DNA of 35,906 bases from Pseudomonadota bacterium (GCA_018241785.1 JAFEDF010000080.1:1-35906), one strand, 5' to 3'. Positions 27,268 to 35,870 are shown, counted from the stretch's first letter. Notes: generated by a model not told the origin, from the letters alone. Numbers and translations are program-made.

Positions 27268-29193
27268 ATGACGCCATTGCTGGAAGAATTTCGCTCGACC
27301 TACTCGGCGACTCGCGACGAGGAGATGGGGCTCGAGGAGTATCTCGCACTGTGCAAGCGCGATCCGGGCGCCTACGCCACGGCGGCCGAGCGGATGATCA
27401 GGGCGATCGGCGATCCCGAGCTCGTCGACACGCGCAACGACCCGGCGCTGGGGCGCATCTTCGGCAACCGCGTGATCCGCCGCTACCCGGCGTTTGGCGA
27501 GTTCTACGGGATGGAGGAGGCGATCGAGCAGATCGTCGCGTTCTTCCGCCACGCCGCGCAGGGACTCGAGGAGAAGAAGCAGATCCTGTATCTGCTGGGG
27601 CCGGTCGGCGGAGGCAAGTCGTCGATCGCCGAGCGCCTGAAGGCGGTGATGGAGAAGCTGCCGATCTACGCGCTCAAGGGCTCGCCGGTCAACGAGTCGC
27701 CGCTGGGGCTCTTCTCGCCCGAGCGCTTCGGCGCGGAGCTCGAAGCCGAATACGCCATTCCGCGCCGCTACCTCACCGGCATCATGTCGCCGTGGGCGTT
27801 GAAGCGCCTCGCCGAGTTCGGCGGCGACGTCTCGCGCTTTCGCGTGGTCCGGATCAATCCGTCGGTGCTGCGCCAGGTTGCGATCACCAAGACCGAACCC
27901 GGCGACGAGAACAACCAGGACATCTCGTCCCTGGTCGGCAAGGTCGACATCCGCAAGCTCGAGAGCCTGTCGCAGAACGATCCCGACGCCTACAGCTATT
28001 CCGGCGGACTGTGCCTCGCCAACCAGGGCCTGCTCGAGTTCGTCGAGATGTTCAAGGCGCCGATCAAGATGCTGCACCCGCTCCTCACGGCGACGCAGGA
28101 AGGCAACTTCAAGGGCACCGAAGGCTTCTCGGCGATCCCGTTCAGCGGGATCATCGTCGCCCACTCGAACGAATCCGAGTGGCACAGCTTCCGCAACAAC
28201 AAGAACAACGAGGCGTTCCTCGACCGCATCTTCATCGTCAAGGTCCCCTACTGCCTGCGCGTCTCCGAGGAAGTGAAGATCTACGAGAAGCTGATCGATC
28301 ACTCATCGCTCGCCGGTGCGTCGCGCGCGCCGGGCACGCTCGAGATGATGGCGCAGTTCTCCGTCCTGACGCGGCTCAAGGATCCCGACAACTCGAGCAT
28401 CTATTCCAAGATGCGCGTGTACGACGGCGAGACGCTGAAGGACGTCGACCCGAAGGCCAAGACCCTGCAGGAATACCGGGATTACGCCGGTCCCGACGAG
28501 GGGATGACCGGGATGTCGACGCGCTTCGCCTACAAGATCCTGTCGGCGGTGTTCAACTACGACCAGACCGAGATCGCCGCCAACCCGGTGCACCTCATGT
28601 ACGTGCTCGAGCAAAGGCTCGCGCGGGAGGATCTCGCCGAAGAAACGCGGCGGCGCTACGTCGAGCACATCAAGGGCTACCTCGCGCCGCGCTACGCCGA
28701 GTTCATCGGCAAGGAGATCCAGACCGCCTATCTCGAGTCGTACTCCGAGTACGGCCAGAACATCTTCGACCGCTACGTGACCTACGCAGACTGCTGGATC
28801 CAGGAAGAGGACTACCGCGACCCCGAGACCGGCGAGAGCTTCGACCGCGCGGCGCTCAACGCCGAGCTCGAGAAGATCGAGAAGCCGGCCGGGATCGCCA
28901 ATCCGAAGGACTTCAGGAACGAGATCGTCAACTTCGTGCTCCGCGCGCGCGCGAGCAACGCCGGCCGTAATCCTGCGTGGTCGAGCTACGAGAAGCTGCG
29001 CGAGGTGATCGAGAAGAAGATGTTCTCGAACACCGAGGACCTGCTGCCGGTGATCTCGTTCAACGCCAAGGCCTCGGCCGAGGACAAGCAGAAGCACCAG
29101 AATTTCGTCGCGCGGATGGTCGCGAAGGGCTACACGGAGAAGCAGGTCAGGCTGCTCGCCGAGTGGTACCTGCGCGTGCACAAGTCGTCGTAG
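27268..29193 (+). CDS. prkA: PrkA family serine protein kinase / AAA+ protein
   Basis: The 641-residue protein is YeaG/PrkA type. It has an N-terminal AAA-like ATPase with P-loop LLGPVGGGKSSIAERLK (GPVGGGKSS at 111-119) and a conserved ALKGSPVNESPLGLF. The C-terminal PrkA kinase-like domain ends in VRLLAEWYLRVHKSS. In enterobacteria the yeaG-yeaH pair is part of nitrogen-starvation and general stress responses; the precise targets are unknown. The ATG at 27268 has only a weak site (GGGAAACG). It is the first gene of the three-gene operon prkA-yeaH-spoVR, with two sigma-54-type promoters upstream. Confidence 0.95.
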   Translation: MTPLLEEFRSTYSATRDEEMGLEEYLALCKRDPGAYATAAERMIRAIGDPELVDTRNDPALGRIFGNRVIRRYPAFGEFYGMEEAIEQIVAFFRHAAQGLEEKKQILYLLGPVGGGKSSIAERLKAVMEKLPIYALKGSPVNESPLGLFSPERFGAELEAEYAIPRRYLTGIMSPWALKRLAEFGGDVSRFRVVRINPSVLRQVAITKTEPGDENNQDISSLVGKVDIRKLESLSQNDPDAYSYSGGLCLANQGLLEFVEMFKAPIKMLHPLLTATQEGNFKGTEGFSAIPFSGIIVAHSNESEWHSFRNNKNNEAFLDRIFIVKVPYCLRVSEEVKIYEKLIDHSSLAGASRAPGTLEMMAQFSVLTRLKDPDNSSIYSKMRVYDGETLKDVDPKAKTLQEYRDYAGPDEGMTGMSTRFAYKILSAVFNYDQTEIAANPVHLMYVLEQRLAREDLAEETRRRYVEHIKGYLAPRYAEFIGKEIQTAYLESYSEYGQNIFDRYVTYADCWIQEEDYRDPETGESFDRAALNAELEKIEKPAGIANPKDFRNEIVNFVLRARASNAGRNPAWSSYEKLREVIEKKMFSNTEDLLPVISFNAKASAEDKQKHQNFVARMVAKGYTEKQVRLLAEWYLRVHKSS

Positions 29194-29224
29194 GAGCGGC
29201 AGCAGGCGGGACACGGAGATCGAC

Positions 29225-30487
29225 ATGGCACAGCTGATCGACAGGCGCTCGAGCGGCCGCGGCAGGAGCGCGGTCAACCGCGAGCGCTTCCTGCGCCGCT
29301 ACAAGGCGCATGTCCAGGGCGCCGTCAGGAAGCTCGTCGGCGAGCGCAAGCTCGCCGACATCGAGCAGGGCGGCGAGGTGCGCGTGCCGAAGAAGGACAT
29401 CGCCGAGCCCTCGTTCGGGTTCGGCCGCGGCGGCGACCGCGAGTTCGTGCTCCCGGGCAACCGCGAGTACGTCGCCGGCGACCGCATCCCGCGGCCGCAG
29501 GACGGCGCGGGCGGCGGGGGCGGTAGCGCGGGCGAAGGCGACAGCGAGGATGCGTTCGTGTTCTCGCTGTCGCGCGAGGAGTTCATGCAGATCTTCTTCG
29601 ACGACCTCGAGCTGCCGCGCCTCGCCCGCACCGAGCTCGGGCGCACCGACCAGAAGAAGAGCGTGCGCGCCGGCTTCGCGCGAACCGGCGTGCCGGCGAA
29701 TCTTGCGATCGTACGCACGCTCACCCAGTCGCTCGCACGCCGCATCGCGATCGACGGAAGCCTGCGCCGCGAGGCGGAGGAGCTCGAGCGTGCGTTCGGA
29801 TCCGCCGCAGCGGCCGGCCATCCGGCTCATGCGGCGCAGGCCTATGCCGAACTGCAGCGCGTCGAGCGCCGGCTCGAGCGGGTACCGTTCATCGACGAGC
29901 CCGACCTGCGCTACCGCAACCGCGTGATGCGTCCGGAGCCGGTCGCGCGCGCGGTGATGTTCTGCCTGATGGACGTGTCGGCGTCGATGGACGAGGACAA
30001 GAAGGACCTCGCCAAGCGCTTCTTCACGCTCCTCTATCTCTTCCTCACGCGCAAGTACGGCGAGGTCGATCTCGTGTTCGTCCGCCACACCGAGGACGCC
30101 GAGGAAGTCGACGAGGAGACGTTCTTCCACGACACGCGCTCGGGAGGCACGGTCGTGTACTCGGCGCTCGACCTCGCCGAGCGGATCCGCGCCGAGCGCT
30201 ATGCGCGCGGCTGGAACGTCTACGTCGCGCAGGCATCGGACGGCGACGCGTTCGGCGCCGACCCGGCGCGAAGCGCGCGCTTCCTTCGCGACCGGCTGCT
30301 TCCTGCGGCGCGCTATTACACCTATCTCGAGCTCGCGGCCGAATCCGACTCCGGGCGCTCGTCGACGCTCTGGGCCGAGTACGCGCGGGTCGCCGACGAG
30401 GCGGGCAATCTCGCGATGCGGCGCGCGACCCGCCGCGACGAGATCTACCCGGTGTTCCGCGAGCTCTTCCGCAAGGACACGCAATGA
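29225..30487 (+). CDS. yeaH: YeaH/YhbH family protein (DUF444)
   Basis: The 420-residue DUF444 protein has an N-terminal region carrying INxERFLRRYK-type residues (SAVNRERFLRRYKAH) and a Gly/Ser-rich linker around residues 95-105. A von Willebrand A-like domain follows, with a metal-site motif DVSASMDE at about residue 250 and SGGTVVYSAL further on. It is the standard partner of PrkA, and in Gram-positive sporulators the YhbH homologue sits with PrkA and SpoVR. The biochemical role is unknown. The gene lies 31 nt after prkA and overlaps spoVR by 4 nt (ATGA). Confidence 0.94.
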   Translation: MAQLIDRRSSGRGRSAVNRERFLRRYKAHVQGAVRKLVGERKLADIEQGGEVRVPKKDIAEPSFGFGRGGDREFVLPGNREYVAGDRIPRPQDGAGGGGGSAGEGDSEDAFVFSLSREEFMQIFFDDLELPRLARTELGRTDQKKSVRAGFARTGVPANLAIVRTLTQSLARRIAIDGSLRREAEELERAFGSAAAAGHPAHAAQAYAELQRVERRLERVPFIDEPDLRYRNRVMRPEPVARAVMFCLMDVSASMDEDKKDLAKRFFTLLYLFLTRKYGEVDLVFVRHTEDAEEVDEETFFHDTRSGGTVVYSALDLAERIRAERYARGWNVYVAQASDGDAFGADPARSARFLRDRLLPAARYYTYLELAAESDSGRSSTLWAEYARVADEAGNLAMRRATRRDEIYPVFRELFRKDTQ

Positions 30488-31971
30488 CCGTACTTTCGCA
30501 CGGCGCCGACTGGGACTTCGAGGCGATCGAGCGCTACGACGCGGCGATCGCCGGGGTTGCGGCCACGTTCGGCCTCGACACCTACCCCAACCAGATCGAG
30601 ATCATCACGTCGGAGCAGATGCTCGACGCCTACGCGTCGTCGGGACTGCCGGTCGGCTACCCGCACTGGTCGTACGGCAAGGAGTTCATCCGCAACGAGC
30701 AGGCCTACCGGCACGGCATGCAGGGGCTCGCCTACGAGATCGTGATCAATTCGAATCCGTGCATCGCCTACCTGATGGAGGAGAACACGATGGCGATGCA
30801 GGCGCTCGTCATCGCGCACGCCTGCTACGGGCACAACTCGTTCTTCAAGGGCAACCACCTGTTCCGCCAGTGGACGGCCGCCGACGCGATCCTCGACTAC
30901 CTCGTGTTCGCACGCCATTACGTGATGGATTGCGAGGAGCGCTACGGCGCTGCGGCGGTGGAGGAGGTGCTCGATGCCTGCCATGCGCTGATGGCGCACG
31001 GCGTCGACCGCTACCGGCGGCCGGCGGCGCCGACGCTGAAGGCCGAGGCGGCGCGGCTGAAGGCGCGCGAGGAGAATCGCGAGCGCCAGTTCAACGACCT
31101 GTGGCGCACGCTTCCCGGCGCGCCGGCGGCGGCGTCGAAGGGGAAACACGAGGTGTTTCCGCCCGAGCCCCAGGAAAACATCCTCTACTTCGTCGAGAAG
31201 CACTCGCCGAAGCTCGAGCCGTGGCAGCGCGAGCTCGTGCGCATCGTGCGCAAGCTCGCGCAGTACTTCCATCCGCAGGGCCAGACCAAGGTGATGAACG
31301 AGGGCTGGGCGACGTTCTGGCACTACACGATCCTGAACCGCCTGCACGAAAGAGGACTCGTCGACGATGCCTTCATGATCGAGTTCCTGAAGAGCCACAC
31401 GAACGTGATCGCGCAGCCTGCCTTCGACTCGCGCGGCTACGGCGGGATCAATCCGTACGCGCTCGGCTTCGCCGTCTTCGCCGACATGAGGCGCATCTGC
31501 GAGCGGCCCGAGGCCGAGGACCGCGCGTGGTTTCCCGATCTCGCCGGAGCGGACTGGCGGCGAGTGCTCGATTTCGCGATGCGCAACTTCAAGGACGAGT
31601 CGTTCATTGCCCAGTATTTGTCGCCGCGGCTGATGCGCGAGTTCCGGCTGTTCGCAGTCGCCGACCGCGTCGAGGACGATGCCCTCGTCGTCGACAGCAT
31701 CCACGACGAGCGCGGCTACCGCCGCCTGCGCCGTCTCCTCGCCGCCCAGCACGCGATCGAGAACCGCGTTCCCGACGTACAGGTCGTCCGCTACGATCGC
31801 GACGGCGACCGGTCGCTCACGCTGCGCTACGCGCGCCGGCGCGGGCGCCCGCTCGACGACGCTGCCGAGGAGGTCGTCGCGCACTTGCGCCGTCTGTGGG
31901 GCTTCTCCGTGCGCCTCGAGACAGTCGACGGCGACGAGCCGGTCGGGCGCGTGCTCGAGTGCGCGGCCTAG
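30484..31971 (+). CDS. SpoVR family protein (YcgB-like)
   Basis: The 495-residue protein is typical of the SpoVR/YcgB family: it begins near WDFEAIERYDAAIA and carries YPHWSYGKEF, QLVIAHACYGHNSFFKGN-like sequence (here ALVIAHACYGHNSFFKGN) and NEGWATFWHYTI. The repeated His/Glu residues (HACYGHNSFF, EGWATFWHY) suggest a metal site, but the function is not established. In Bacillus it is needed for spore cortex formation; in non-sporulating proteobacteria it travels with prkA-yeaH as here. The start overlaps the yeaH stop as ATGA. Repeat E2 begins within a few bases of the stop. Confidence 0.94.
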   Translation: MTVLSHGADWDFEAIERYDAAIAGVAATFGLDTYPNQIEIITSEQMLDAYASSGLPVGYPHWSYGKEFIRNEQAYRHGMQGLAYEIVINSNPCIAYLMEENTMAMQALVIAHACYGHNSFFKGNHLFRQWTAADAILDYLVFARHYVMDCEERYGAAAVEEVLDACHALMAHGVDRYRRPAAPTLKAEAARLKAREENRERQFNDLWRTLPGAPAAASKGKHEVFPPEPQENILYFVEKHSPKLEPWQRELVRIVRKLAQYFHPQGQTKVMNEGWATFWHYTILNRLHERGLVDDAFMIEFLKSHTNVIAQPAFDSRGYGGINPYALGFAVFADMRRICERPEAEDRAWFPDLAGADWRRVLDFAMRNFKDESFIAQYLSPRLMREFRLFAVADRVEDDALVVDSIHDERGYRRLRRLLAAQHAIENRVPDVQVVRYDRDGDRSLTLRYARRRGRPLDDAAEEVVAHLRRLWGFSVRLETVDGDEPVGRVLECAA

Positions 31972-31974
31972 CGA

Positions 31975-32199
31975 AGCTCTGCGAAACGGGAACGGACCCT
32001 GTTTCAGCGATCGGCCGCGCCGGGAAGCGGCGGGGATGCCGCGGCGCGTGAGTTCGACCGCGAAGGCCGAGGGAGCGGGGTACCGTGACGGGCTCAAACA
32101 CCGGCTGCGTTCCGCAGCCGAACTCGCGCGTCACGGTACCCCGCTCCCTTGGCCTCCACGGTCGGTGTCGAGCGCGCCGGAGCATCCCCGCCGCTTCCC
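31975..32199. repeat. Palindromic element E2
   Basis: The core is 32032-32189, bounded by GGGGATGCC and AGCATCCCC, within an 18-bp inverted repeat (32022-32039 and 32182-32199). Modules in order are GAGTTCG (32050), CTCAAACACCG (32093), CGAACTC (32119) and CGGTGTCGAG (32163). The long stem includes GGGAGCGGGGTACCGTGACG pairing across the axis. The apical 8-bp stem CGGCTGCG/CGCAGCCG closes on a 3-nt loop. A left outer arm (about 31975-32010, with GGGAACGGACCC) resembles that of E3; a matching right outer arm is missing and the sigma-32 promoter occupies that place. GAAACGGG/CCCTGTTTC at 31983-32005 can form an extra hairpin after spoVR. Confidence 0.85.
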
Positions 32200-32217
32200 A
32201 GCAGCGCGCGGCTGCCG

Positions 32218-32244
32218 CTTGAATCGGCCGCCGCAGCACCCCAT
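32218..32244 (+). promoter_or_regulatory. Sigma-32 (heat-shock) promoter for trxC-hsp20-lon
   Basis: CTTGAA (32218-32223) and CCCCAT (32239-32244) are both perfect matches to the sigma-32 -35 and -10 hexamers, with 15 nt between them, within the accepted spacing. The start would be near 32251, about 45 nt before the trxC ATG. The downstream genes include a small heat-shock protein and Lon, classic sigma-32 targets, which strengthens the call. Confidence 0.8.
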
Positions 32245-32295
32245 CATGGGGAGCATGTCCAATGCGCACGCCTTGCGCCAATCCGGGACCTCGCC

Positions 32296-32754
32296 ATGAG
32301 CGCCTCGCCGAGCCAGGATGCCAGAATCGCCGTCTGTCCCCAGTGCGGTGCCGCCAACCGCGTCGATCCGTCGCGCGTCGCCGAGGGGCCCACGTGCGGG
32401 CAGTGCCACGCCGCGATCTTTCCGGCACACCCGTTCGCGCTCACGCAGGAGCGCTTCGAGCGCCACGTCGCGTCGAGCGACTATCCGGTCGTCGTCGATT
32501 TCTGGGCCGAATGGTGCGGCCCTTGCCGGATGATGGCGCCCGCCTACGAGGAAGCGGCCGCGCGCGTCGCACCCGGGGTGCAGCTTGCGAAGCTCGACAC
32601 CGACGCCGCGCCCGACGTCGCGGCGCGCCACGCCATTCGCAGCATCCCGACGCTGATCGCCTTCCGCAAGGGCCGCGAGCTCGCGCGCCAGTCCGGGGCG
32701 CTTCCCGCTTCGCAACTCGTGCAGTGGATCGGAACGCATGCCGCGCAGGGGTGA
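32296..32754 (+). CDS. trxC: Thioredoxin 2 (zinc-binding)
   Basis: The 152-residue protein has an N-terminal zinc finger (CPQC at 14-17 and CGQC at 34-37) followed by a thioredoxin fold with the active site WCGPC (73-77) and the cis-proline motif IRSIPTLIAF. It reduces protein disulfides in the cytoplasm; the zinc finger makes TrxC redox-sensitive and it is often induced by oxidative stress. The ATG at 32296 is the only sensible start before the zinc finger. The 3' end overlaps the hsp20 gene by 17 nt, so redox repair is tied to chaperone and protease expression under the sigma-32 promoter. Confidence 0.95.
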   Translation: MSASPSQDARIAVCPQCGAANRVDPSRVAEGPTCGQCHAAIFPAHPFALTQERFERHVASSDYPVVVDFWAEWCGPCRMMAPAYEEAAARVAPGVQLAKLDTDAAPDVAARHAIRSIPTLIAFRKGRELARQSGALPASQLVQWIGTHAAQG

Positions 32755-33148
32755 CCCGACCGAGTGGATGTGGTCGCACGCATGGGGGCTGCTCGAGCAG
32801 GCCGACCGGCTGCATCGGCAGTTCTTCCATCCGTCGCGCGGCGGGCGCGAGCAGGCGACGTGGGAACCTCCGGTCGACGTGTTCGAGGATGAGCGCGAGC
32901 TCATCGTCGTCGTCGCGATGCCCGGCGTACCATCTGCGCGGGTCGAGGTTCGCACCGAGCCGGGCGCGCTCGTCATCCGCGGCGTGCGCCCGCTCCCGTT
33001 CATCGGCCGCAGCCACGTCATCCGCCATCTCGAGATTCCCTACGGCATCTTCGAGCGTCGCGTGGCCCTTCCGCCGGGGCGCTTCGAAGTCGGCGCGCCC
33101 GAACTCGCCGATGGTTGTCTCCTCGTCCACCTGAAGAAGCGCCCGTGA
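32738..33148 (+). CDS. Small heat-shock protein (Hsp20/alpha-crystallin)
   Basis: The 136-residue sHSP holds unfolding proteins in a refoldable state. The alpha-crystallin domain starts at WEPPVDVFEDERELIVVVAMPGV, given here as WEPPVDVFEDERE then LIVVVAMPGV (about 43-65), and includes GALVIRGVR and the family-typical RRVALPPG. The chain ends LLVHLKKRP. The N-terminal arm is short. ATG 32738 lies inside trxC; ATG 32768 is an alternative that would remove the overlap and 10 residues. Its stop overlaps the lon GTG as GTGA, so the chaperone and protease are probably made in a fixed ratio. Confidence 0.92.
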   Translation: MPRRGDPTEWMWSHAWGLLEQADRLHRQFFHPSRGGREQATWEPPVDVFEDERELIVVVAMPGVPSARVEVRTEPGALVIRGVRPLPFIGRSHVIRHLEIPYGIFERRVALPPGRFEVGAPELADGCLLVHLKKRP

Positions 33149-35589
33149 ACACCGAACTGGAAAAGCCGGTCGAGCCCGCGTCCCCGGGCGAGGACGTCGC
33201 GCGCGCCGAGCAGGCTGCACAGCCCGTGGCTGCCGGTGCCGAGGTGCGCGCCCCGGGCGGCACCGCCGTGCGGCCGCTCCCCGACGACGCGCTGATCATC
33301 GTCCCGGTGCGCAATCTCGTGCTGTTCCCGGGGGTGGTCCTGCCGCTGTCGGTCGGTCGCGAGCGATCGCTCGCGGCCGTGCAGGAGGCCGTGCGGCAGG
33401 AGCGGCCCATCGGCGTGCTGCTCCAGCGGCAGCCCGAGGAGGACGATCCGGCACCGGACGCGCTCCATTGGGTCGGCACGAGCGCAGCCGTCATGCGCTA
33501 TATCACCGCACCCGACGGATCGCACCACGCGATCGCGCGCGGGATGCGCCGCTTCCGCGTGCTGCAGTTCCTCGACGACTACCCGTTCCACGCCGCACGC
33601 GTCCAGTTCATCGACGACCCCGAGTCGACCGATGCCGAGATCGAGGGCCGTGCGCGCGCGGTGAAGCAGCGTGCCATCGAGATCCTGCAGCTCCTTCCGC
33701 AGGTGCCCGAGGAGATGGTCGCCGCGCTGCAGGGTGTCGAAGGCGCGGCGAGGCTCGCCGACTTCGTCGCCGGGCTGATGGACGCGAGCGCCGAGGAGAA
33801 GCAGGCGCTCCTCGAGATGTTCGACCTGCGCACGCGTCTCGACCGGCTGCTCGAGATGCTCTCGCATCGCGTCGAGGTGCTGAAGGTGTCGCGCGAGGTC
33901 GAGGAGCGCACGCGCGAGTCGATTACCGACGTCAACCGCAAGCACCTCTTGCGCGAGCAGATGCGCACGATCCAGAAGGAGCTCGGCGAGGGCGAGGAGA
34001 GTGCCGCCGACGTCGAGGAGCTCGAGCGCGCGATCGACGCCGCGAAGATGCCCGAGGAGGTCGAGAAGGCGGCACGCAAGGAGCTGAAGCGCCTGCAGCG
34101 GATGCCCGAGGCCGCCGGCGAATACTCGATGGTGCGCACCTACCTCGAGTGGCTGGTCGAGCTGCCGTGGACCGCCGTGCCGCCGCCGGCGATCGACATC
34201 GCCGAGGCGCGCAAGGTCCTCGATCGGGACCATTTCGGACTCGAGAAGGTCAAGCGGCGAATCCTCGAATACCTCGCCGTGCACAAGCTCAACCCGTCGG
34301 GGAAGAGCCCGATTCTCTGCTTCGTCGGCCCCCCCGGCGTCGGCAAGACCTCGCTCGGCCAGAGCATTGCAAAAGCGACGGGGCGCAAGTTCGCGCGCGT
34401 GAGCCTCGGCGGCGTGCACGACGAGGCCGAGATTCGCGGGCACCGGCGCACCTACATCGGCGCGCTGCCGGGCAACATCATCCAGAACCTGAGGAAGACC
34501 GGCACGCGCAACTGCGTGATGATGCTCGACGAGGTCGACAAGCTCGGCATGGGCGGCTTCCAGGGCGATCCGGCGTCGGCGCTCCTCGAAGTGCTCGATC
34601 CCGAGCAGAACGCGACCTTCCGCGACAACTACCTCGGCGTCCCGTTCGACCTCTCCCAGGTCATGTTCATCTGCACGGCGAACGTGCTCGACACGATTCC
34701 GGGACCGCTTCGCGACCGGATGGAGGTGATCGAGCTTCCAGGCTACACCGCGCAGGAGAAGCTCGAGATCGCGCGCCGCTATCTCGTCCCGCGCCGGCTC
34801 GAGGCTGCGGGGCTCGCCGCTTCCCGGTGCACGATCGACGATGCTGCGCTGATGGCGATCATCGACGACTACACGCGCGAAGCCGGCGTGCGCAACCTCG
34901 AGCGCGAGATCGGCCGAGTGTTCAGGCACGTCGCCGTACGCATCGCCGAAGGCGACGCGCAGGCCGTCGCAATCGGCCGCGACGACGTTGCGGCGATCCT
35001 CGGCCCGCGCAGGTTCGAGGCCGAGGTCGCGATGCGGGCAGGCGTCCCCGGCGTCGCGACCGGGCTCGCGTGGACTCCGGTCGGAGGCGACATCCTGTTC
35101 ATCGAGGCGGCGCGGATGCCGGGCTCGGGCAAGCTGATCCTCACAGGGCAGCTCGGCGACGTGATGAAGGAGAGCGCGCAGGCCGCGGTCTCGCTCATCA
35201 AGGCCCGCGCCGAATTGCTCGGCATCGCGCAGGACGGGCTCGACAAGTCCGACATCCACATCCACGTTCCGGCGGGCGCGACGCCGAAGGATGGTCCGAG
35301 CGCCGGCGTTGCGATGTTCGTGGCGCTCGCGTCGCTGTTCACGCGCCGTCCGGTGCGTGCCGACCTCGCGATGACCGGCGAGATCAGCCTGCGCGGGCTC
35401 GTGCTGCCGATCGGCGGGGTGAAGGAGAAGGTGCTCGCCGCGCTGCGCGCCGGGATCCACACGGTGATGCTTCCGGCGCGCAACCGGCGCGACCTCGAGG
35501 ACATTCCCGCCGATGCGCGCGCCAAGCTCGAGTTCGTCTGGATCGAGAACGTCGACGAGGCGCTGGCGACGGCGCTTGCTGCCGCTTAG
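33145..35589 (+). CDS. lon: ATP-dependent protease Lon
   Basis: The 814-residue AAA+ serine protease degrades damaged and regulatory proteins in the cytoplasm. After an Ala/Glu-rich N-terminal extension of about 45 residues, the substrate-recognition domain starts at LPDDALIIVPVRNLVLFPG. Walker A is GPPGVGKTS (395-403). Walker B is in CVMMLDEVDK. The catalytic dyad is S719 (PKDGPSAGVAM) and K762 (GGVKEK). The GTG at 33145 overlaps the hsp20 stop and gives a normal N terminus; TTG 33115 upstream is in frame but unlikely. Repeat E3 starts within a few bases of the stop. Confidence 0.96.
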   Translation: MNTELEKPVEPASPGEDVARAEQAAQPVAAGAEVRAPGGTAVRPLPDDALIIVPVRNLVLFPGVVLPLSVGRERSLAAVQEAVRQERPIGVLLQRQPEEDDPAPDALHWVGTSAAVMRYITAPDGSHHAIARGMRRFRVLQFLDDYPFHAARVQFIDDPESTDAEIEGRARAVKQRAIEILQLLPQVPEEMVAALQGVEGAARLADFVAGLMDASAEEKQALLEMFDLRTRLDRLLEMLSHRVEVLKVSREVEERTRESITDVNRKHLLREQMRTIQKELGEGEESAADVEELERAIDAAKMPEEVEKAARKELKRLQRMPEAAGEYSMVRTYLEWLVELPWTAVPPPAIDIAEARKVLDRDHFGLEKVKRRILEYLAVHKLNPSGKSPILCFVGPPGVGKTSLGQSIAKATGRKFARVSLGGVHDEAEIRGHRRTYIGALPGNIIQNLRKTGTRNCVMMLDEVDKLGMGGFQGDPASALLEVLDPEQNATFRDNYLGVPFDLSQVMFICTANVLDTIPGPLRDRMEVIELPGYTAQEKLEIARRYLVPRRLEAAGLAASRCTIDDAALMAIIDDYTREAGVRNLEREIGRVFRHVAVRIAEGDAQAVAIGRDDVAAILGPRRFEAEVAMRAGVPGVATGLAWTPVGGDILFIEAARMPGSGKLILTGQLGDVMKESAQAAVSLIKARAELLGIAQDGLDKSDIHIHVPAGATPKDGPSAGVAMFVALASLFTRRPVRADLAMTGEISLRGLVLPIGGVKEKVLAALRAGIHTVMLPARNRRDLEDIPADARAKLEFVWIENVDEALATALAAA

Positions 35590-35591
35590 GA

Positions 35592-35870
35592 ACGCTCGGC
35601 GAGGCCGGGAGGAACGCCATTTCGAGATGCCCCGCACCGGGTCGGGCGATGGGGATGCTACGGCGCGCTCTACACCGACCGCGGAGGCCGAGGGAGTGGG
35701 CCACCGTGACGCGCTCTACACCGGCCGCGTTTCGCGGCCGAACTCGCGCGTCACGGTGGCCCACTCCCTCGGCCTCCGCGGTCGAACTCGCGCCCCGTAG
35801 CATCCCCACCGCCACCCGGTGCGGCGGATCGCCGACCTCGGATCCGTTCCGGCCTTGCCGTGCGTCCCTA
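35592..35870. repeat. Palindromic element E3
   Basis: The core is 35651-35807, closed by a 13-bp perfect pair GGGGATGCTACGG/CCGTAGCATCCCC. Inside, 35678-35713 and 35747-35782 form a perfect 36-bp stem. The apex is CGGCCGCG/CGCGGCCG with a TTT loop. Modules in order are CTCTACACCG (35668), CTCTACACCG (35714), CGAACTC (35739) and CGAACTC (35783). Degenerate outer arms are visible: CTCGGCGAGGCCGGGA on the left at 35595, about the same distance from the core as in E1, and an inverted GGATCCGTTCCGGCCTTGCC on the right. It is the most symmetrical copy. No open frame of interest is present downstream to the window end. Confidence 0.88.
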
